This document shows positions 7,364 through 16,463 of a DNA stretch of 19,978 bases, piece by piece; within the stretch, counting starts at the first letter, position 1, and each line of letters opens with the position of its first letter. The notes below the pieces were generated by a model. It saw nothing but the letters and a program-made list of their open reading frames with translations, was not told the origin of the DNA and did no database searches. Position numbers and translations under genes: made by a program. The stretch spans positions 1 through 19,978 of the forward strand of contig JAEOTF010000320.1 in NCBI GenBank assembly GCA_016840025.1, read 5' to 3'. This DNA is from Candidatus Hodarchaeota archaeon (GTDB lineage: Archaea > Asgardarchaeota > Heimdallarchaeia > Hodarchaeales > YT1-039).

Positions 7364-9436
7364 TTGGGGATCAGCAAGATAAAAACCGGAATTTCTAGTT
7401 TAGACATTCATGTGCTGCTTTCTGAGTTACAGTGGCTTCAAGGGGGGAGAATTAAGAATATCTATTCGTTAGATGATCTAATTGTCCTGAAAGGACGTAG
7501 TCAAAGCAAAAACTTTGAAATCGTTATCGAACCTGGTCGAAGGATTCATTTAACCGAATTTAAGAGAACTTTCCCTCAGCAGCCTAGTGATAAAGTAACC
7601 GCGTTACGTAAACATCTTCGAGAAGGTATTATTACAAGTATTAACCAACATGGATTTGATAGGATAGTACTTTTAGAAGTAGAACGTGTTTCTAGAAAAT
7701 ATATGGTCATTATAGAACTATTTGGTAAAGGTAATCTTACTCTCGTAGATAAAGATTCTAATCGAGTTATTTTCTCTCTCTGGTACCGAAAAATGAGAGA
7801 TCGAGATCTTCTACCTGGAAAAAATTTTCATATGGCTCCCAGTCGAGATGGATCTATTCTTGATATTGAAGAATCCCGATTAAAAGAAATATTAAAGCAA
7901 CTTCCAGAGAATGAAGAGCTTGTTCGCAGCTTGGCCCTTCACTTAGGCAGCGGTGGCCCTCTTGCAGAAGAAATTCTATTCCGAGCAGGGTTATCAAAGA
8001 ATCTTCAAATTTCTCTGATAACGGAAGAACAAATCAAGACACTTATCAACACTGTAACTAAGGTTCGTAATATACTTGCTCAAGAAAAAAAGCCGTATAT
8101 TGTATTAAATGAACTAAATAAGCCTATTTCGTTCCATCCTTTTGTATTTCAAACAGATGAAGGGTTTACAAAAGATTTTGAGTCTTTTAATCATGCGATA
8201 GATCATTATTTCTCACCCCAAGAAGAAATTAAACCTGAAAAAACATTAGGAAAAGGAAGTAACATAAAACGACTCCAAAAAACGCTTACAAAACAAGAAG
8301 AACATTTACAGAAATTACAGAAACAAGCTAAGAGAAATAAGGAAATTGGTGACCTTTTGTGGCAGTATTCGAGGGATCTCCAAGAATTACTGGAGATTGT
8401 TAGCAAGGCGCGTAAGAAAGGGTTAGAATGGGAGGAGATAAAAAATCGAATTGAACTAGCAAAGGAAAAAGGGATCAACTCAGCACAATTAGTTAAGGAA
8501 ATCATCCCCCAAAAAGCACTCATTGTTGTTACTCTTGATAACGAAGTTATTGAACTAGATTTCCGAAAACCTCTAACAAAAATCGCTGAAAAGTATTATG
8601 AACAAGCAAAAAAGGCAGAACGTAAAATTGTACCTGCTATATCCGCAATTGAAGAGATGAGAAAACAGCTTGAACAAGAACATGAAAAAATAACTATAAT
8701 AACTGAAGAAAGCAAAGTAATGATAAAGAAACATAGCCGATATTGGTATGAAAAGTATCATTGGAGTTTTACTCCTAAAGGCTTTTTAGTTATTGGGGGT
8801 ACTAATGCCAAAGTAAATCAAGAGCTAGTAAGAAAGCGGCTAAATAAGCAAGATTTCTTTTTTCATGCGGACATTCGTGGAGCCGCAGCTACTATTCTTT
8901 TTCAGGATAAGACAAAAGGAAACATCGGTGAAGTAGACTTGGATGCTGCAGCTAGAATTTCAGCTTGTTACTCTAGTGCATGGAAAACGGGACAGGCAGC
9001 TGCAGAAGTCTATTATGTGACAGGGGAACAAGTTTCCCTAAGTGCTCCAAGTGGAGAGTACCTTCCTAAGGGTGGGATCATGGTCCGTGGAAAGAAAACC
9101 ACATTAGATAGAATTCCACTACAATTAGCCGTAGGTATCACATTTGGGGCCCCGAATGAACCTTATATCATTGTAGGTCCGCCTAATTTCATTGAGGACT
9201 ATGCTACTCACTATGTATTAGTACAGCCTGGAGATAGTAGGAAAAGTAACGTTGCCAAGATTATTAAAAGTAAACTAGAAGAGTACGCAAAGGATTCTAC
9301 CTTTCGAGCCTTAGTAAAAAGTATCAACTTAAATGATATTGTGAGCCGCCTTCCAGGCCCTTCACGAGTTGAAAGAGAAATTAGGGAAGGGAAGTTAAAC
9401 TGGCATGATATGTGGGAAAAACAAGAAAAAGAATAA
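7364..9436 (+). CDS. rqcH: NFACT-family ribosome quality control protein (RqcH/Rqc2/NEMF homologue)
   Basis: Proteins of this family bind the large ribosomal subunit still carrying peptidyl-tRNA after a stall and, in bacteria and probably archaea, direct untemplated alanine addition to the trapped chain as a degradation mark. The NFACT-N domain (about 1-200) starts with the usual SLDIHVLLSEL and keeps the conserved Asp-Arg pair at residues 99-100, which is needed for tRNA tailing in RqcH. HhH and coiled-coil regions fill about 200-460, with a lysine/glutamate-rich coiled coil near 300-345. The NFACT-R domain lies at about 465-590, with FHADIRGAAATILF (His501) and AAARISACYSSAWK. Length of 690 residues is normal. 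The start is a TTG preceded by AGGAG; no ATG lies nearby and the N-terminus matches the family. It converges with the CBS gene, stops 36 bases apart. Confidence 0.92.
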   Translation: MGISKIKTGISSLDIHVLLSELQWLQGGRIKNIYSLDDLIVLKGRSQSKNFEIVIEPGRRIHLTEFKRTFPQQPSDKVTALRKHLREGIITSINQHGFDRIVLLEVERVSRKYMVIIELFGKGNLTLVDKDSNRVIFSLWYRKMRDRDLLPGKNFHMAPSRDGSILDIEESRLKEILKQLPENEELVRSLALHLGSGGPLAEEILFRAGLSKNLQISLITEEQIKTLINTVTKVRNILAQEKKPYIVLNELNKPISFHPFVFQTDEGFTKDFESFNHAIDHYFSPQEEIKPEKTLGKGSNIKRLQKTLTKQEEHLQKLQKQAKRNKEIGDLLWQYSRDLQELLEIVSKARKKGLEWEEIKNRIELAKEKGINSAQLVKEIIPQKALIVVTLDNEVIELDFRKPLTKIAEKYYEQAKKAERKIVPAISAIEEMRKQLEQEHEKITIITEESKVMIKKHSRYWYEKYHWSFTPKGFLVIGGTNAKVNQELVRKRLNKQDFFFHADIRGAAATILFQDKTKGNIGEVDLDAAARISACYSSAWKTGQAAAEVYYVTGEQVSLSAPSGEYLPKGGIMVRGKKTTLDRIPLQLAVGITFGAPNEPYIIVGPPNFIEDYATHYVLVQPGDSRKSNVAKIIKSKLEEYAKDSTFRALVKSINLNDIVSRLPGPSRVEREIREGKLNWHDMWEKQEKE

Positions 9437-9472
9437 TAATTCTCAGTCTCTCGGAATGAAAATAGTTAACGG

Positions 9473-10045
9473 TTAATAGAATTCCCCTTCTTCATCTAAT
9501 TCCCCTTCCACCTCAATGTTTTCTCCCTCTCGACAGTTGGAACAGAGCATAAAACCGCCCACACTCTGAAGGGTAAGATCCCAATTTTTACAATTATCAC
9601 AATAACCCTCAAAACTTTCCATTTCACTTTCAGATGTAAATAGACTTTCTTCACGGATAGCATACAAACCTGGAGCTGCTCGAAGTATATCTGAAGCAGT
9701 TACAATGCCAATTATCTTATTTTCTTCAACAATTACTAATCTTTTAATTCCATGTTTAGCTAGAAGCAGCATTGCCTCTTCTAGGGAAGTATTCGGTGTA
9801 CAAGTTACAAGTGGAGATGAAGAAATCTCAACTGTTGTCACCAAGCCAGGGTCAAGACCTTGCGCAATTACTCGAGTAACTAAGTCTCCTTTTGTCACAA
9901 TTTTATCAGAATCAACGAGAATTGACCCAACATTTGATCTAATCATAAGTTTAGCTGTTTCGGTGACGGGTTTGTCTCCCGTGATACGTACTACCTGAGC
10001 AGACATGACTTCACTGACATTCATCTTCATCACGGAGTTATTCAT
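9473..10045 (-). CDS. Two-CBS-domain protein with C-terminal zinc ribbon
   Basis: This 190-residue cytoplasmic protein has tandem CBS motifs at about 10-62 and 72-124, which as a pair usually bind adenine nucleotides and act as energy or ligand sensors. A C-terminal zinc ribbon follows, with Cys149, Cys152, Cys168 and Cys171, and then a very acidic tail. The second CBS motif is complete (KRLVIVEENKIIGIVTASDIL). The first is shortened, going from VDSDK straight to IVTKGDLV without the usual glycine-turn segment. Zinc-ribbon CBS proteins are common in archaea and are mostly uncharacterised; some may regulate transcription or enzymes. The ATG at 10045 has AGGTGAT six bases upstream (10052-10058 on this strand). 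Later Met codons at positions 6 and 8 are less likely. The promoter region contains 22-bp direct repeats. It runs the same way as DP2, 251 bases downstream of it. Confidence 0.88.
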   Translation of the reverse strand: MNNSVMKMNVSEVMSAQVVRITGDKPVTETAKLMIRSNVGSILVDSDKIVTKGDLVTRVIAQGLDPGLVTTVEISSSPLVTCTPNTSLEEAMLLLAKHGIKRLVIVEENKIIGIVTASDILRAAPGLYAIREESLFTSESEMESFEGYCDNCKNWDLTLQSVGGFMLCSNCREGENIEVEGELDEEGEFY

Positions 10046-10073
10046 CTTGATATCACCTAGAATCTATAACAGT

Positions 10074-10140
10074 CTAACCTAATAAAAACGTACTACTAAC
10101 CTAATAAAAACGTACTACTAACCTAATAAAAAACATATAC
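10074..10140. repeat. Tandem 22-bp direct repeats upstream of the CBS gene
   Basis: Two perfect 22-bp units begin at 10074 and 10096, with core CTAACCTAATAAAAACGTA. A third unit from 10118 diverges after its run of A residues. A looser fourth version may follow (AATAACCTAAAGAAAAC, about 10145-10161). The unit is close to two helical turns, so bound proteins would line up on one face of the DNA. The array ends about 30 bases before the CBS start codon, where a promoter or operator is expected. The spacing and length do not fit CRISPR. Confidence 0.75.
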
Positions 10141-10191
10141 AGTCCAATAACCTAAAGAAAACTAATGAATACTAGTTTTTATGGTTTTATG

Positions 10192-10198
10192 AAAAAAA
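10192..10198 (-). terminator. T-run terminator candidate after DP2
   Basis: On the reverse strand CCCCATTTTTTTC gives a run of seven T residues about 100 bases beyond the DP2 stop codon. Such T-runs end many archaeal transcripts. No strong hairpin was seen next to it. Confidence 0.3.
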
Positions 10199-10296
10199 TG
10201 GGGTTTAAAATACCTTTAGCCACTTTTTTATCCATATTTTTCTCTTTTTACTCCATAAATAATAGAAGATGTTTCCATAGCTATGTTTTAGAGATA

Positions 10297-13200
10297 TTAA
10301 GATTTCCAAAACTGCTTAAGGGAAGATTGTTTCATTTTGCCTTCAAAAAGCAATTCCTGATTGAGATTTAGTATTTCAACGCGGTTTTTTTGAAATTCAG
10401 GCAGTTCATAAACTTCTATAAGGTGGTTGACGAGATTGAAATATTTGGACACAGTACCTGACGGAACAGTCAAGATTAAACGTCCATCGCAACTCGGTGT
10501 ACGACACTTCCCATGAAGAGGTAGCCGACGGTAACTTGAATTGCATTTTACGCAACGAAAACTTTGACCACCGAATGCACGGAGACATCCTTGAATATCA
10601 CGGAAAAAGTGACTTTTTAGCATACGCCGCGCAACATCATCTGCATCAACAGCTGCAACTAAATCGGCTATTTCGAGTTGAGCTTGGACCTTTTCAAACA
10701 TCGAATCCAATTTCTTATAGGTTGAGAGTGAAGGCCCCTCAGAAATATTATGAGTGCCATGAGTGAAGGCAAAACCTTCATATTGAGACTCTAAGCCTAA
10801 GCGTTTCTCAGCATTCTCCATAAAGGATAAATTCTTGGGATGTTCACGTTTCCAAGTATTAAGAAAAAATTCAAGAGGATAAAACCAACTAGTGTCGATA
10901 TTAAAGGCCTCAGAATCAATTTCAGAAGGATCTAGTTGAATAGACAGTACTAGTGGAGCATCCATGAATCCGCCTCGTTTTTCAGGGAGGAAATGTCTTG
11001 AAAAGTTGATTATTGCATCCGTTAGGAGTATAACACTATCTTCATCTCCGTCGCATTGCCCTACAATCAGCAGGTTTGAAAGAAAAATATTATGGGTCTC
11101 TGGAGTTGAGATAGTAGGTGTTAAAACTTCAAGACAATATGATGGATGATTTTCTTGTAGAAAACTAATATTTTTAATTTTATCAGCGATAAGATCTTTT
11201 CCAATCACTTCAAGCCCTTTTTGAGAAGGTGGATCCTTTCTCTTAATTATCTCGAATTTGTTCTGCTTTTCATTATGTTGTAATAAGAGATTTTGTAGTA
11301 AAGACCTATTTTCTTCACCAGGGATATTTACATAATATAGAAATGTCCCAGTTTTAGGCTTAATTCCTAGCTCTTTATATCGTTCTAGTATTTTTGTGCC
11401 ATATCGATCTCCTTTTCCCTTATGAACTCGGGCAAAAACTCCTAAGGTAGATAAAAGCAAACAATAATCATTCGCCAACTTTTCGTGTCCAGTGTAGAGT
11501 GTAATTCTATAGGATCGAGGAATAATTGTGCCATCTCCATCTATTAATGCAGAGAGAAAGTTAAAGCGATACTCCTCGGGTAAAGTATATATAAAAGAGG
11601 GAATACGTTTACTAAGAGCATTTGTACCTATTTTCCACGCATAGGCAAAAAGATAGGCATGAATACGACCAGTATGGACAAGTTGATTATTATCTTCTTT
11701 ATAATAAGGTGGTGAACCCAAGAATTGTTGAATTAATGAGTTTATGTGAGATCTTAGAGAGTGGTTAGGGACACTAAAATTAGTTTGATAACAGGTAGAT
11801 TCATCTCGAATATAGCCCTCTGAAATAAAATAGCCAAGGAGACGCATGAACTCACTATTAAAAGTAATATATGGACAAATCGTATGATCATCACGAGCCA
11901 TACCTAAAAATGAATCACTAGGAATTTCTTCCCAGCTAAATACTCCTTTTTTGTGTAGTACTTGAAGATGACTTAATGGTATAGATTTATACCAATTATA
12001 ATTAAATGGATTTTTATACGGTTCAGATGGAAGTTTAGAGGAAAAATAGTTACGGATGATCCTTGTTGACTTTCTTAGAGTTATTCTTTCCTTAGATTCA
12101 ACTATTTTTTGTGCAAATTCTTGAAATTTTTCTTTCATCCATGTTTCAGCATTACGAAGTCGAACATTCTTCCTGAATTCTTGAAATTTGGGGATATTAG
12201 GTAGATTTTCAGCGAGTTCTTGAAGAATATTGATTCTAGAAGGCGGATTTTGAATAGGTAGATCAAGTTGAGTTGCAACAGGAACATAATCATCGGGTTT
12301 TAGAAGGGACGCTTTAGTTTTCTTAAGTGTGTCTTCTTCTTTATTCCAAACTAAAGCATGGTGATTGGCAGTCATTTTTATAGTTCTACCTTTTTTTGTC
12401 CTTATCTCCACCCATTGGTTATCTTGGCCTTTGATCCAATGTTTAATGGATTGAAAAATAGTTTTTCGAGTATTTGGATCAATACTTATCACTTGCCAAT
12501 GAGAATAAAGATTTTCAACGATAGAAGTACCGAAATCATCAACTACCTCTTGTTTAGCTCCCTGATTGATTGATTCTTCAACTATCTCACTAATGGGCAG
12601 TACGAGTAATTGCTTCTTTTGAGTATCCCAAATTGGAATTTCTTCTGAGGTAGATACGCAATTCCTACGCTTCGCAGCGTGCCAAAATGGATGGGCCCAA
12701 GACAAATTAGACCTTGTTACGCCAATAAGTCTACCTATGATCCCTACTGAAGTATGTGGAGCCAACCCAATCACTAGGTGTCCGATTAGATCTTTATAGT
12801 TAATTGAATTATAATATGGTTCTTGATTGTATAGAAAACGTAATTCATCATCAACGAATCGAGAAACCCGCTCAAGAAACTTCATAGCTGAAATATTAAT
12901 GATAATGTCTTGAACCTTGAGTTCTAAAATCTGATCTCCACTTACAAGCGGGTTTCCATGGATATCTACGGTATAACCCAAAGCTCTAAGCTTTTCTAAA
13001 GGGATTTCAATTTCTTTAGGCTTAAAATGAGTTAATGGGGCATCGGTCATATCAAAACGACAGGTTCCATCCTTAAAAACAGTAATGTTATGCTTAGAAC
13101 GTAGTATCCCCTTTTCTAAAGGCTCTGGTACCCTTCTTTTACTCATTAGAAATTTTACCCCTTTTACAAGTTCGGGAGAACTACCAACTACTTTGGTTGC

Positions 13201-15420
13201 TTTATAAAACTCCTGTGCGAAATTAATATTACGTTTAGAATAGCTAACCGCCTTTAATCCGCATTGACAGTTTTCTTCGGTCGATAGATGACCTTCCCTA
13301 CATCGATATAGTGACACAGTTTGCTCTCCACAGCTAAGACATTTGGGATAATGAGTCACTTTTTCACATGTAGGACATTTCATAGTCACTAACTGGAGCG
13401 CTAATTTGCCTTTTTTTCGAGCAGCTTTAGCTAAATTACGACTGTTCCCACCTTGATTGCCAATGGGATATAAAATGTGAACAGGAGGTTTCATTCGTCT
13501 TTCATCTGCTTTTTCAGGCCGACCCATTCGCGCTCCTGTCCGTACAGGACTTTTCCAACGAAATTTAAGTGGTGAGATATGATTTATTAATTCAAGAACA
13601 TTAATATCGCCGGGTAATTCTGAAAAAGCAAAGGGAGGATCAAATTGATCCCAACGAAGGGCAGAATACAAAATAGCAGCAAATTCCTCTATGATTAATG
13701 AGTTGTGTTCTATTTGAAAGGGAATTTCCAATTTTTCAAGGATCGAACGGATCTTTACTGAGTCTTGACCGCTTATCTTAGAAAAACTTTCCTTATTAAT
13801 TATTGAGGATTCAGTCAACCATTTATATAAATCAATAAATTCATTTAAGGAAATATCAACCCATTCGGGTGTATAGTGAGGATGGATGGGTACTTCTAGG
13901 AAATAACAGAGCTTAATTGATACATCTGCAGAAGGATAGATTGTTAAAGGATTTTTAAAAATGGATTCAAGTTCAAAGAGAGGGATATGAAGTTGAGAAC
14001 CAAGTAAAGATCTGGAAAGTTTACGTTTCCTCATAGACGCACCAACTTCTTGAATCCACCATTCTTCTACATAACCACTTGGTATGAGAGGATGATTATT
14101 TTCTACAAATTCCCCAAAACTTACTAATATATCTCCTAAGGCTATAACACGTTCAATTTGATTTTTTAGCTTTATAGCAGTATTAGAATCTTGAACACGG
14201 AGAACAGAACCATTTTTCAATCGTACTAAAGGTCCTTGAATTGTAGAAACAGGGGTTACAATTGATCCTTTACCAGGCCGTTCTGTAATAATATGAGTGC
14301 CCGGTGCAAGGAAGTTTTTGAGGATAAACATTGTAGCAGGATGAATTCCCACTCCTGCAAGTCCAGTATTTCGTGAACGGCCATAACGAATACGGAATCC
14401 GCCTTTTGTGGTAGGATGAGCAAAAATTGGGCGTCCGCCGAGAATATCAGTAAGGAATTTCGGATTAGGTTCTACAAGTTGATTAGTAGCGGATCTTTCT
14501 GTAAGTTTTTTTGGTCTAACTTTTTTTTGGTCTATTCTGGATTCAACAACATTGGCCATCGCACTTGGAGAATATTTTTTCAAACCACGTAGCCAGTCCC
14601 AACCCTGGACTCCTAGTTTCTCTACATTTTTCAGAATTTTATGTGCCCTGCCTACCACTCCATCGTTCAAAACGAGGCACATCCCGCCTCGAACTTTATT
14701 CGTATTAACATTGCGAATATTTCGATACCCCGAAACCTCCTCTTTTTCAGTAGGTTCCCCGTTGAGTTCTACAGGAAGATTTTTTGCGGCCTTACGGATC
14801 TGCTGTTGGCTAGTCAATACTTGAAAGTGCTTTGTTTGACCATAGAGTGTTATTTCTTCAACAAACCGCTCAATTTCCTCATGGGTAGGTGTAAAAGCGG
14901 ATAAATGTAAAAGTTGACGTGTATAATCAGCCAACAAGGTGGTGAGAGCCGCTGCCGTGCCGCCAGCAGATCTAACAGGACTAGAGAAGTAGAGCGCTAA
15001 ATGTTTTGTACCATCAGGGTTTTCTCGAATAACTACATCAGAAACCCCTTCGAGCGGGGCAGAGGTGATACTCCCTGTGATAATTGCAATTCCTGTACGT
15101 ATCGCTTGTTCAGCAGCTTTGGACGGAGAAAATTGACCAAATTTACCTGCAACTATCTTTTCACAAATTTTGAACGCAGTAGTCTCACGTCCAAATCCTT
15201 TTTCAAATAAGGTACGAATTTCATCTGCAACTCCCTTTGGTCCCACCATGCTTTCTACCCGAGAGGCAAGATCTTTCGCTATAGCGATTTCCACATCCAA
15301 TGAAGGATCTAAACCTAAAAATCGAGCGTTACGGGCAAGTTTATAAGCTTTATCCACCCCATCTTCCAGTTGGCGGAAGTACTCTTGCATTGAACTACTG
15401 GTACCTGTGGAATTGCCCAT
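10297..15420 (-). CDS. polC: DNA polymerase D (Pol II) large subunit DP2, with in-frame intein
   Basis: This is the catalytic subunit of the archaeal replicative polymerase PolD; its partner DP1 is not in this window. The precursor has 1707 residues: extein residues 1-920 and 1456-1707 (1172 in all, normal for DP2) around a 535-residue intein. Extein marks are the N-terminal region up to RSAGGTAAAL, then GARMGRPEKADERRM. A first zinc-binding cluster follows (Cys682, 685, 693, 696, then 706, 717, 719), then FDMTDAPL. WAHPFWHAAKRRN and CDGDED are the segments joined by splicing, and the latter holds the catalytic aspartates 1457 and 1459. A C-terminal zinc finger uses Cys1623, 1626, 1639 and 1644. 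The last residues, QSSLKQFW (1698-1705), form a PIP box for the PCNA clamp. The ATG at 15420 has GTGAT about eight bases upstream. It diverges from the four-TM gene. Confidence 0.96.
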   Translation of the reverse strand: MGNSTGTSSSMQEYFRQLEDGVDKAYKLARNARFLGLDPSLDVEIAIAKDLASRVESMVGPKGVADEIRTLFEKGFGRETTAFKICEKIVAGKFGQFSPSKAAEQAIRTGIAIITGSITSAPLEGVSDVVIRENPDGTKHLALYFSSPVRSAGGTAAALTTLLADYTRQLLHLSAFTPTHEEIERFVEEITLYGQTKHFQVLTSQQQIRKAAKNLPVELNGEPTEKEEVSGYRNIRNVNTNKVRGGMCLVLNDGVVGRAHKILKNVEKLGVQGWDWLRGLKKYSPSAMANVVESRIDQKKVRPKKLTERSATNQLVEPNPKFLTDILGGRPIFAHPTTKGGFRIRYGRSRNTGLAGVGIHPATMFILKNFLAPGTHIITERPGKGSIVTPVSTIQGPLVRLKNGSVLRVQDSNTAIKLKNQIERVIALGDILVSFGEFVENNHPLIPSGYVEEWWIQEVGASMRKRKLSRSLLGSQLHIPLFELESIFKNPLTIYPSADVSIKLCYFLEVPIHPHYTPEWVDISLNEFIDLYKWLTESSIINKESFSKISGQDSVKIRSILEKLEIPFQIEHNSLIIEEFAAILYSALRWDQFDPPFAFSELPGDINVLELINHISPLKFRWKSPVRTGARMGRPEKADERRMKPPVHILYPIGNQGGNSRNLAKAARKKGKLALQLVTMKCPTCEKVTHYPKCLSCGEQTVSLYRCREGHLSTEENCQCGLKAVSYSKRNINFAQEFYKATKVVGSSPELVKGVKFLMSKRRVPEPLEKGILRSKHNITVFKDGTCRFDMTDAPLTHFKPKEIEIPLEKLRALGYTVDIHGNPLVSGDQILELKVQDIIINISAMKFLERVSRFVDDELRFLYNQEPYYNSINYKDLIGHLVIGLAPHTSVGIIGRLIGVTRSNLSWAHPFWHAAKRRNCVSTSEEIPIWDTQKKQLLVLPISEIVEESINQGAKQEVVDDFGTSIVENLYSHWQVISIDPNTRKTIFQSIKHWIKGQDNQWVEIRTKKGRTIKMTANHHALVWNKEEDTLKKTKASLLKPDDYVPVATQLDLPIQNPPSRINILQELAENLPNIPKFQEFRKNVRLRNAETWMKEKFQEFAQKIVESKERITLRKSTRIIRNYFSSKLPSEPYKNPFNYNWYKSIPLSHLQVLHKKGVFSWEEIPSDSFLGMARDDHTICPYITFNSEFMRLLGYFISEGYIRDESTCYQTNFSVPNHSLRSHINSLIQQFLGSPPYYKEDNNQLVHTGRIHAYLFAYAWKIGTNALSKRIPSFIYTLPEEYRFNFLSALIDGDGTIIPRSYRITLYTGHEKLANDYCLLLSTLGVFARVHKGKGDRYGTKILERYKELGIKPKTGTFLYYVNIPGEENRSLLQNLLLQHNEKQNKFEIIKRKDPPSQKGLEVIGKDLIADKIKNISFLQENHPSYCLEVLTPTISTPETHNIFLSNLLIVGQCDGDEDSVILLTDAIINFSRHFLPEKRGGFMDAPLVLSIQLDPSEIDSEAFNIDTSWFYPLEFFLNTWKREHPKNLSFMENAEKRLGLESQYEGFAFTHGTHNISEGPSLSTYKKLDSMFEKVQAQLEIADLVAAVDADDVARRMLKSHFFRDIQGCLRAFGGQSFRCVKCNSSYRRLPLHGKCRTPSCDGRLILTVPSGTVSKYFNLVNHLIEVYELPEFQKNRVEILNLNQELLFEGKMKQSSLKQFWKS
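11056..12660 (-). mobile_element. Intein with LAGLIDADG homing endonuclease in DP2
   Basis: This is an in-frame insertion of 535 residues (precursor 921-1455). It begins with Cys921 (CVSTSEEIPIW) right after KRRN and ends with ...THNIFLSNLLIVGQ before the extein residue Cys1456. Block B is visible as the TANHHALV segment, with its Thr and His. Two endonuclease motifs are intact: LLGYFISEGYI at precursor 1194-1204 and LSALIDGDGTI at 1289-1299, both with their acidic catalytic residue. The insertion site, KRRN/CDGDED, is one known for DP2 inteins such as that of Pyrococcus abyssi. The C-terminal Gln replaces the usual Asn, and the penultimate residue is Gly where His is usual. Splicing should restore an uninterrupted polymerase active site. 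Codon use looks like the host gene. Confidence 0.92.
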
Positions 15421-15492
15421 TATAGATGATCACTCTCACTTGAAGATCCACATTAAACGAAATAGTCATCTTTGATAGCGAAATACAAGAGA

Positions 15493-15536
15493 TAAGAATA
15501 TTTGTATTACCATTACTCAGCTAAGATATTTATTAA
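15493..15536. promoter_or_regulatory. Divergent promoter region of DP2 and the four-TM gene
   Basis: The 189 bases between the divergent genes hold TATTTATTAA at 15527-15536, a TATA candidate for the rightward gene with a start near 15558. On the other strand, AATACAAATATTC (about 15493-15505) is a TATA candidate for DP2 with a leader of roughly 50 bases. Both are weak matches chosen by position. Confidence 0.35.
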
Positions 15537-15609
15537 CAATTGTAAAATAGCAATTTGTGAGATGATAGGGCACATAAAGGGTAAGTAATAATAAAGGAAG
15601 AAAAGAAAA

Positions 15610-16218
15610 ATGGCAGCACAAAGAGAGAAAGTTCGACGAACAGGTCTGATATTTAATTCAATATTTACTATGTCAACTGCGGTAGCATTGACAGCTATCA
15701 TTCCATATATTACTGGGGAAGGAACCAATGTGTTTGAAAACCCTGGACGAGCTTTTGATGGACTTTATGACGCAATAAAAATCTCAGAATTAACAGCTAG
15801 CGAATTTGACTTTTCAACACTACTCGTTTTTGGAGTATGGGCATTCTCTGGACTGGTAGCAGGAGTAAGGGCAAAAAGTGCAGGAGGGGGTTTCCTAGCG
15901 TCTGTTCTTGGTGCATCACTAGGAGTAATCCTAATCGTTATGGGAGTATCGCTTGGAGCAATCATAGAAGGAGAATCAACTGTTGACCTACCGAATCTTG
16001 ATGATTATATGGTTGGTGTAGTTTTTGTGATGCTCTTCGCTGCATTATTTGGGATTGGAGCAGGCAGAGCTACTACGCCGCGATTAATTCCAACAGCTAA
16101 AGCTAAACCCAAAAAGATTTGGAAAAAAGAAGATAGATGGAACTGTCGAAAATGTGGTTCATCTTTACCACCTGGAGCTCTTGAATGCCCGAACTGCGGT
16201 TTTGGGGTCATGGAATAG
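15610..16218 (+). CDS. Four-TM membrane protein with C-terminal zinc ribbon, unknown function
   Basis: I do not recognise a named family. The 202-residue protein has four predicted spans near 12-34, 68-88, 95-119 and 134-152. A basic linker rich in Lys (about 158-176) follows, then a CxxC...CxxC zinc ribbon using Cys179, Cys182, Cys193 and Cys196 (WNCRKCGSSLPPG, then CPNCGFG). With a basic N-terminus and an even number of spans, the zinc ribbon is probably cytoplasmic. The third span is rich in glycine and small residues, suggesting tight helix packing. Similar zinc-ribbon-tailed small membrane proteins are common among uncharacterised archaeal genes. The ATG has AAAGGAAG about nine bases upstream. 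It diverges from DP2, and no functional link is evident. Confidence 0.8.
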   Translation: MAAQREKVRRTGLIFNSIFTMSTAVALTAIIPYITGEGTNVFENPGRAFDGLYDAIKISELTASEFDFSTLLVFGVWAFSGLVAGVRAKSAGGGFLASVLGASLGVILIVMGVSLGAIIEGESTVDLPNLDDYMVGVVFVMLFAALFGIGAGRATTPRLIPTAKAKPKKIWKKEDRWNCRKCGSSLPPGALECPNCGFGVME

Positions 16219-16463
16219 TGCATTTTTGTGACGGTATCAGCTTTTAAATGCCAGAAGATTACATTGGGAAACATTGTCAGGATTTTGAGACGCACAGTAC
16301 CAAATTAAAGTGATTATTTAGCTCCTAATTACCTAAGGAACAGTTAATTACTTATGAATTAAATGAAAAATCGTTGGAACTTTGTAATTTAAAGTGAATA
16401 GATGTACAAGTAATGAAAGGGTACTCGAAAATGATAAGGACATATAAACGGGAAGATAAAGAA

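Noticed and set aside
10074..10140. CRISPR array
   Set aside because: The units are directly adjacent with no spacers, and only 22 bp long.
10165..10371. Rightward 68-codon frame between the CBS gene and DP2
   Set aside because: It overlaps the end of DP2 on the other strand, has no clear ribosome binding site, and is Phe/Lys-rich in the way AT-rich spacer translations are.
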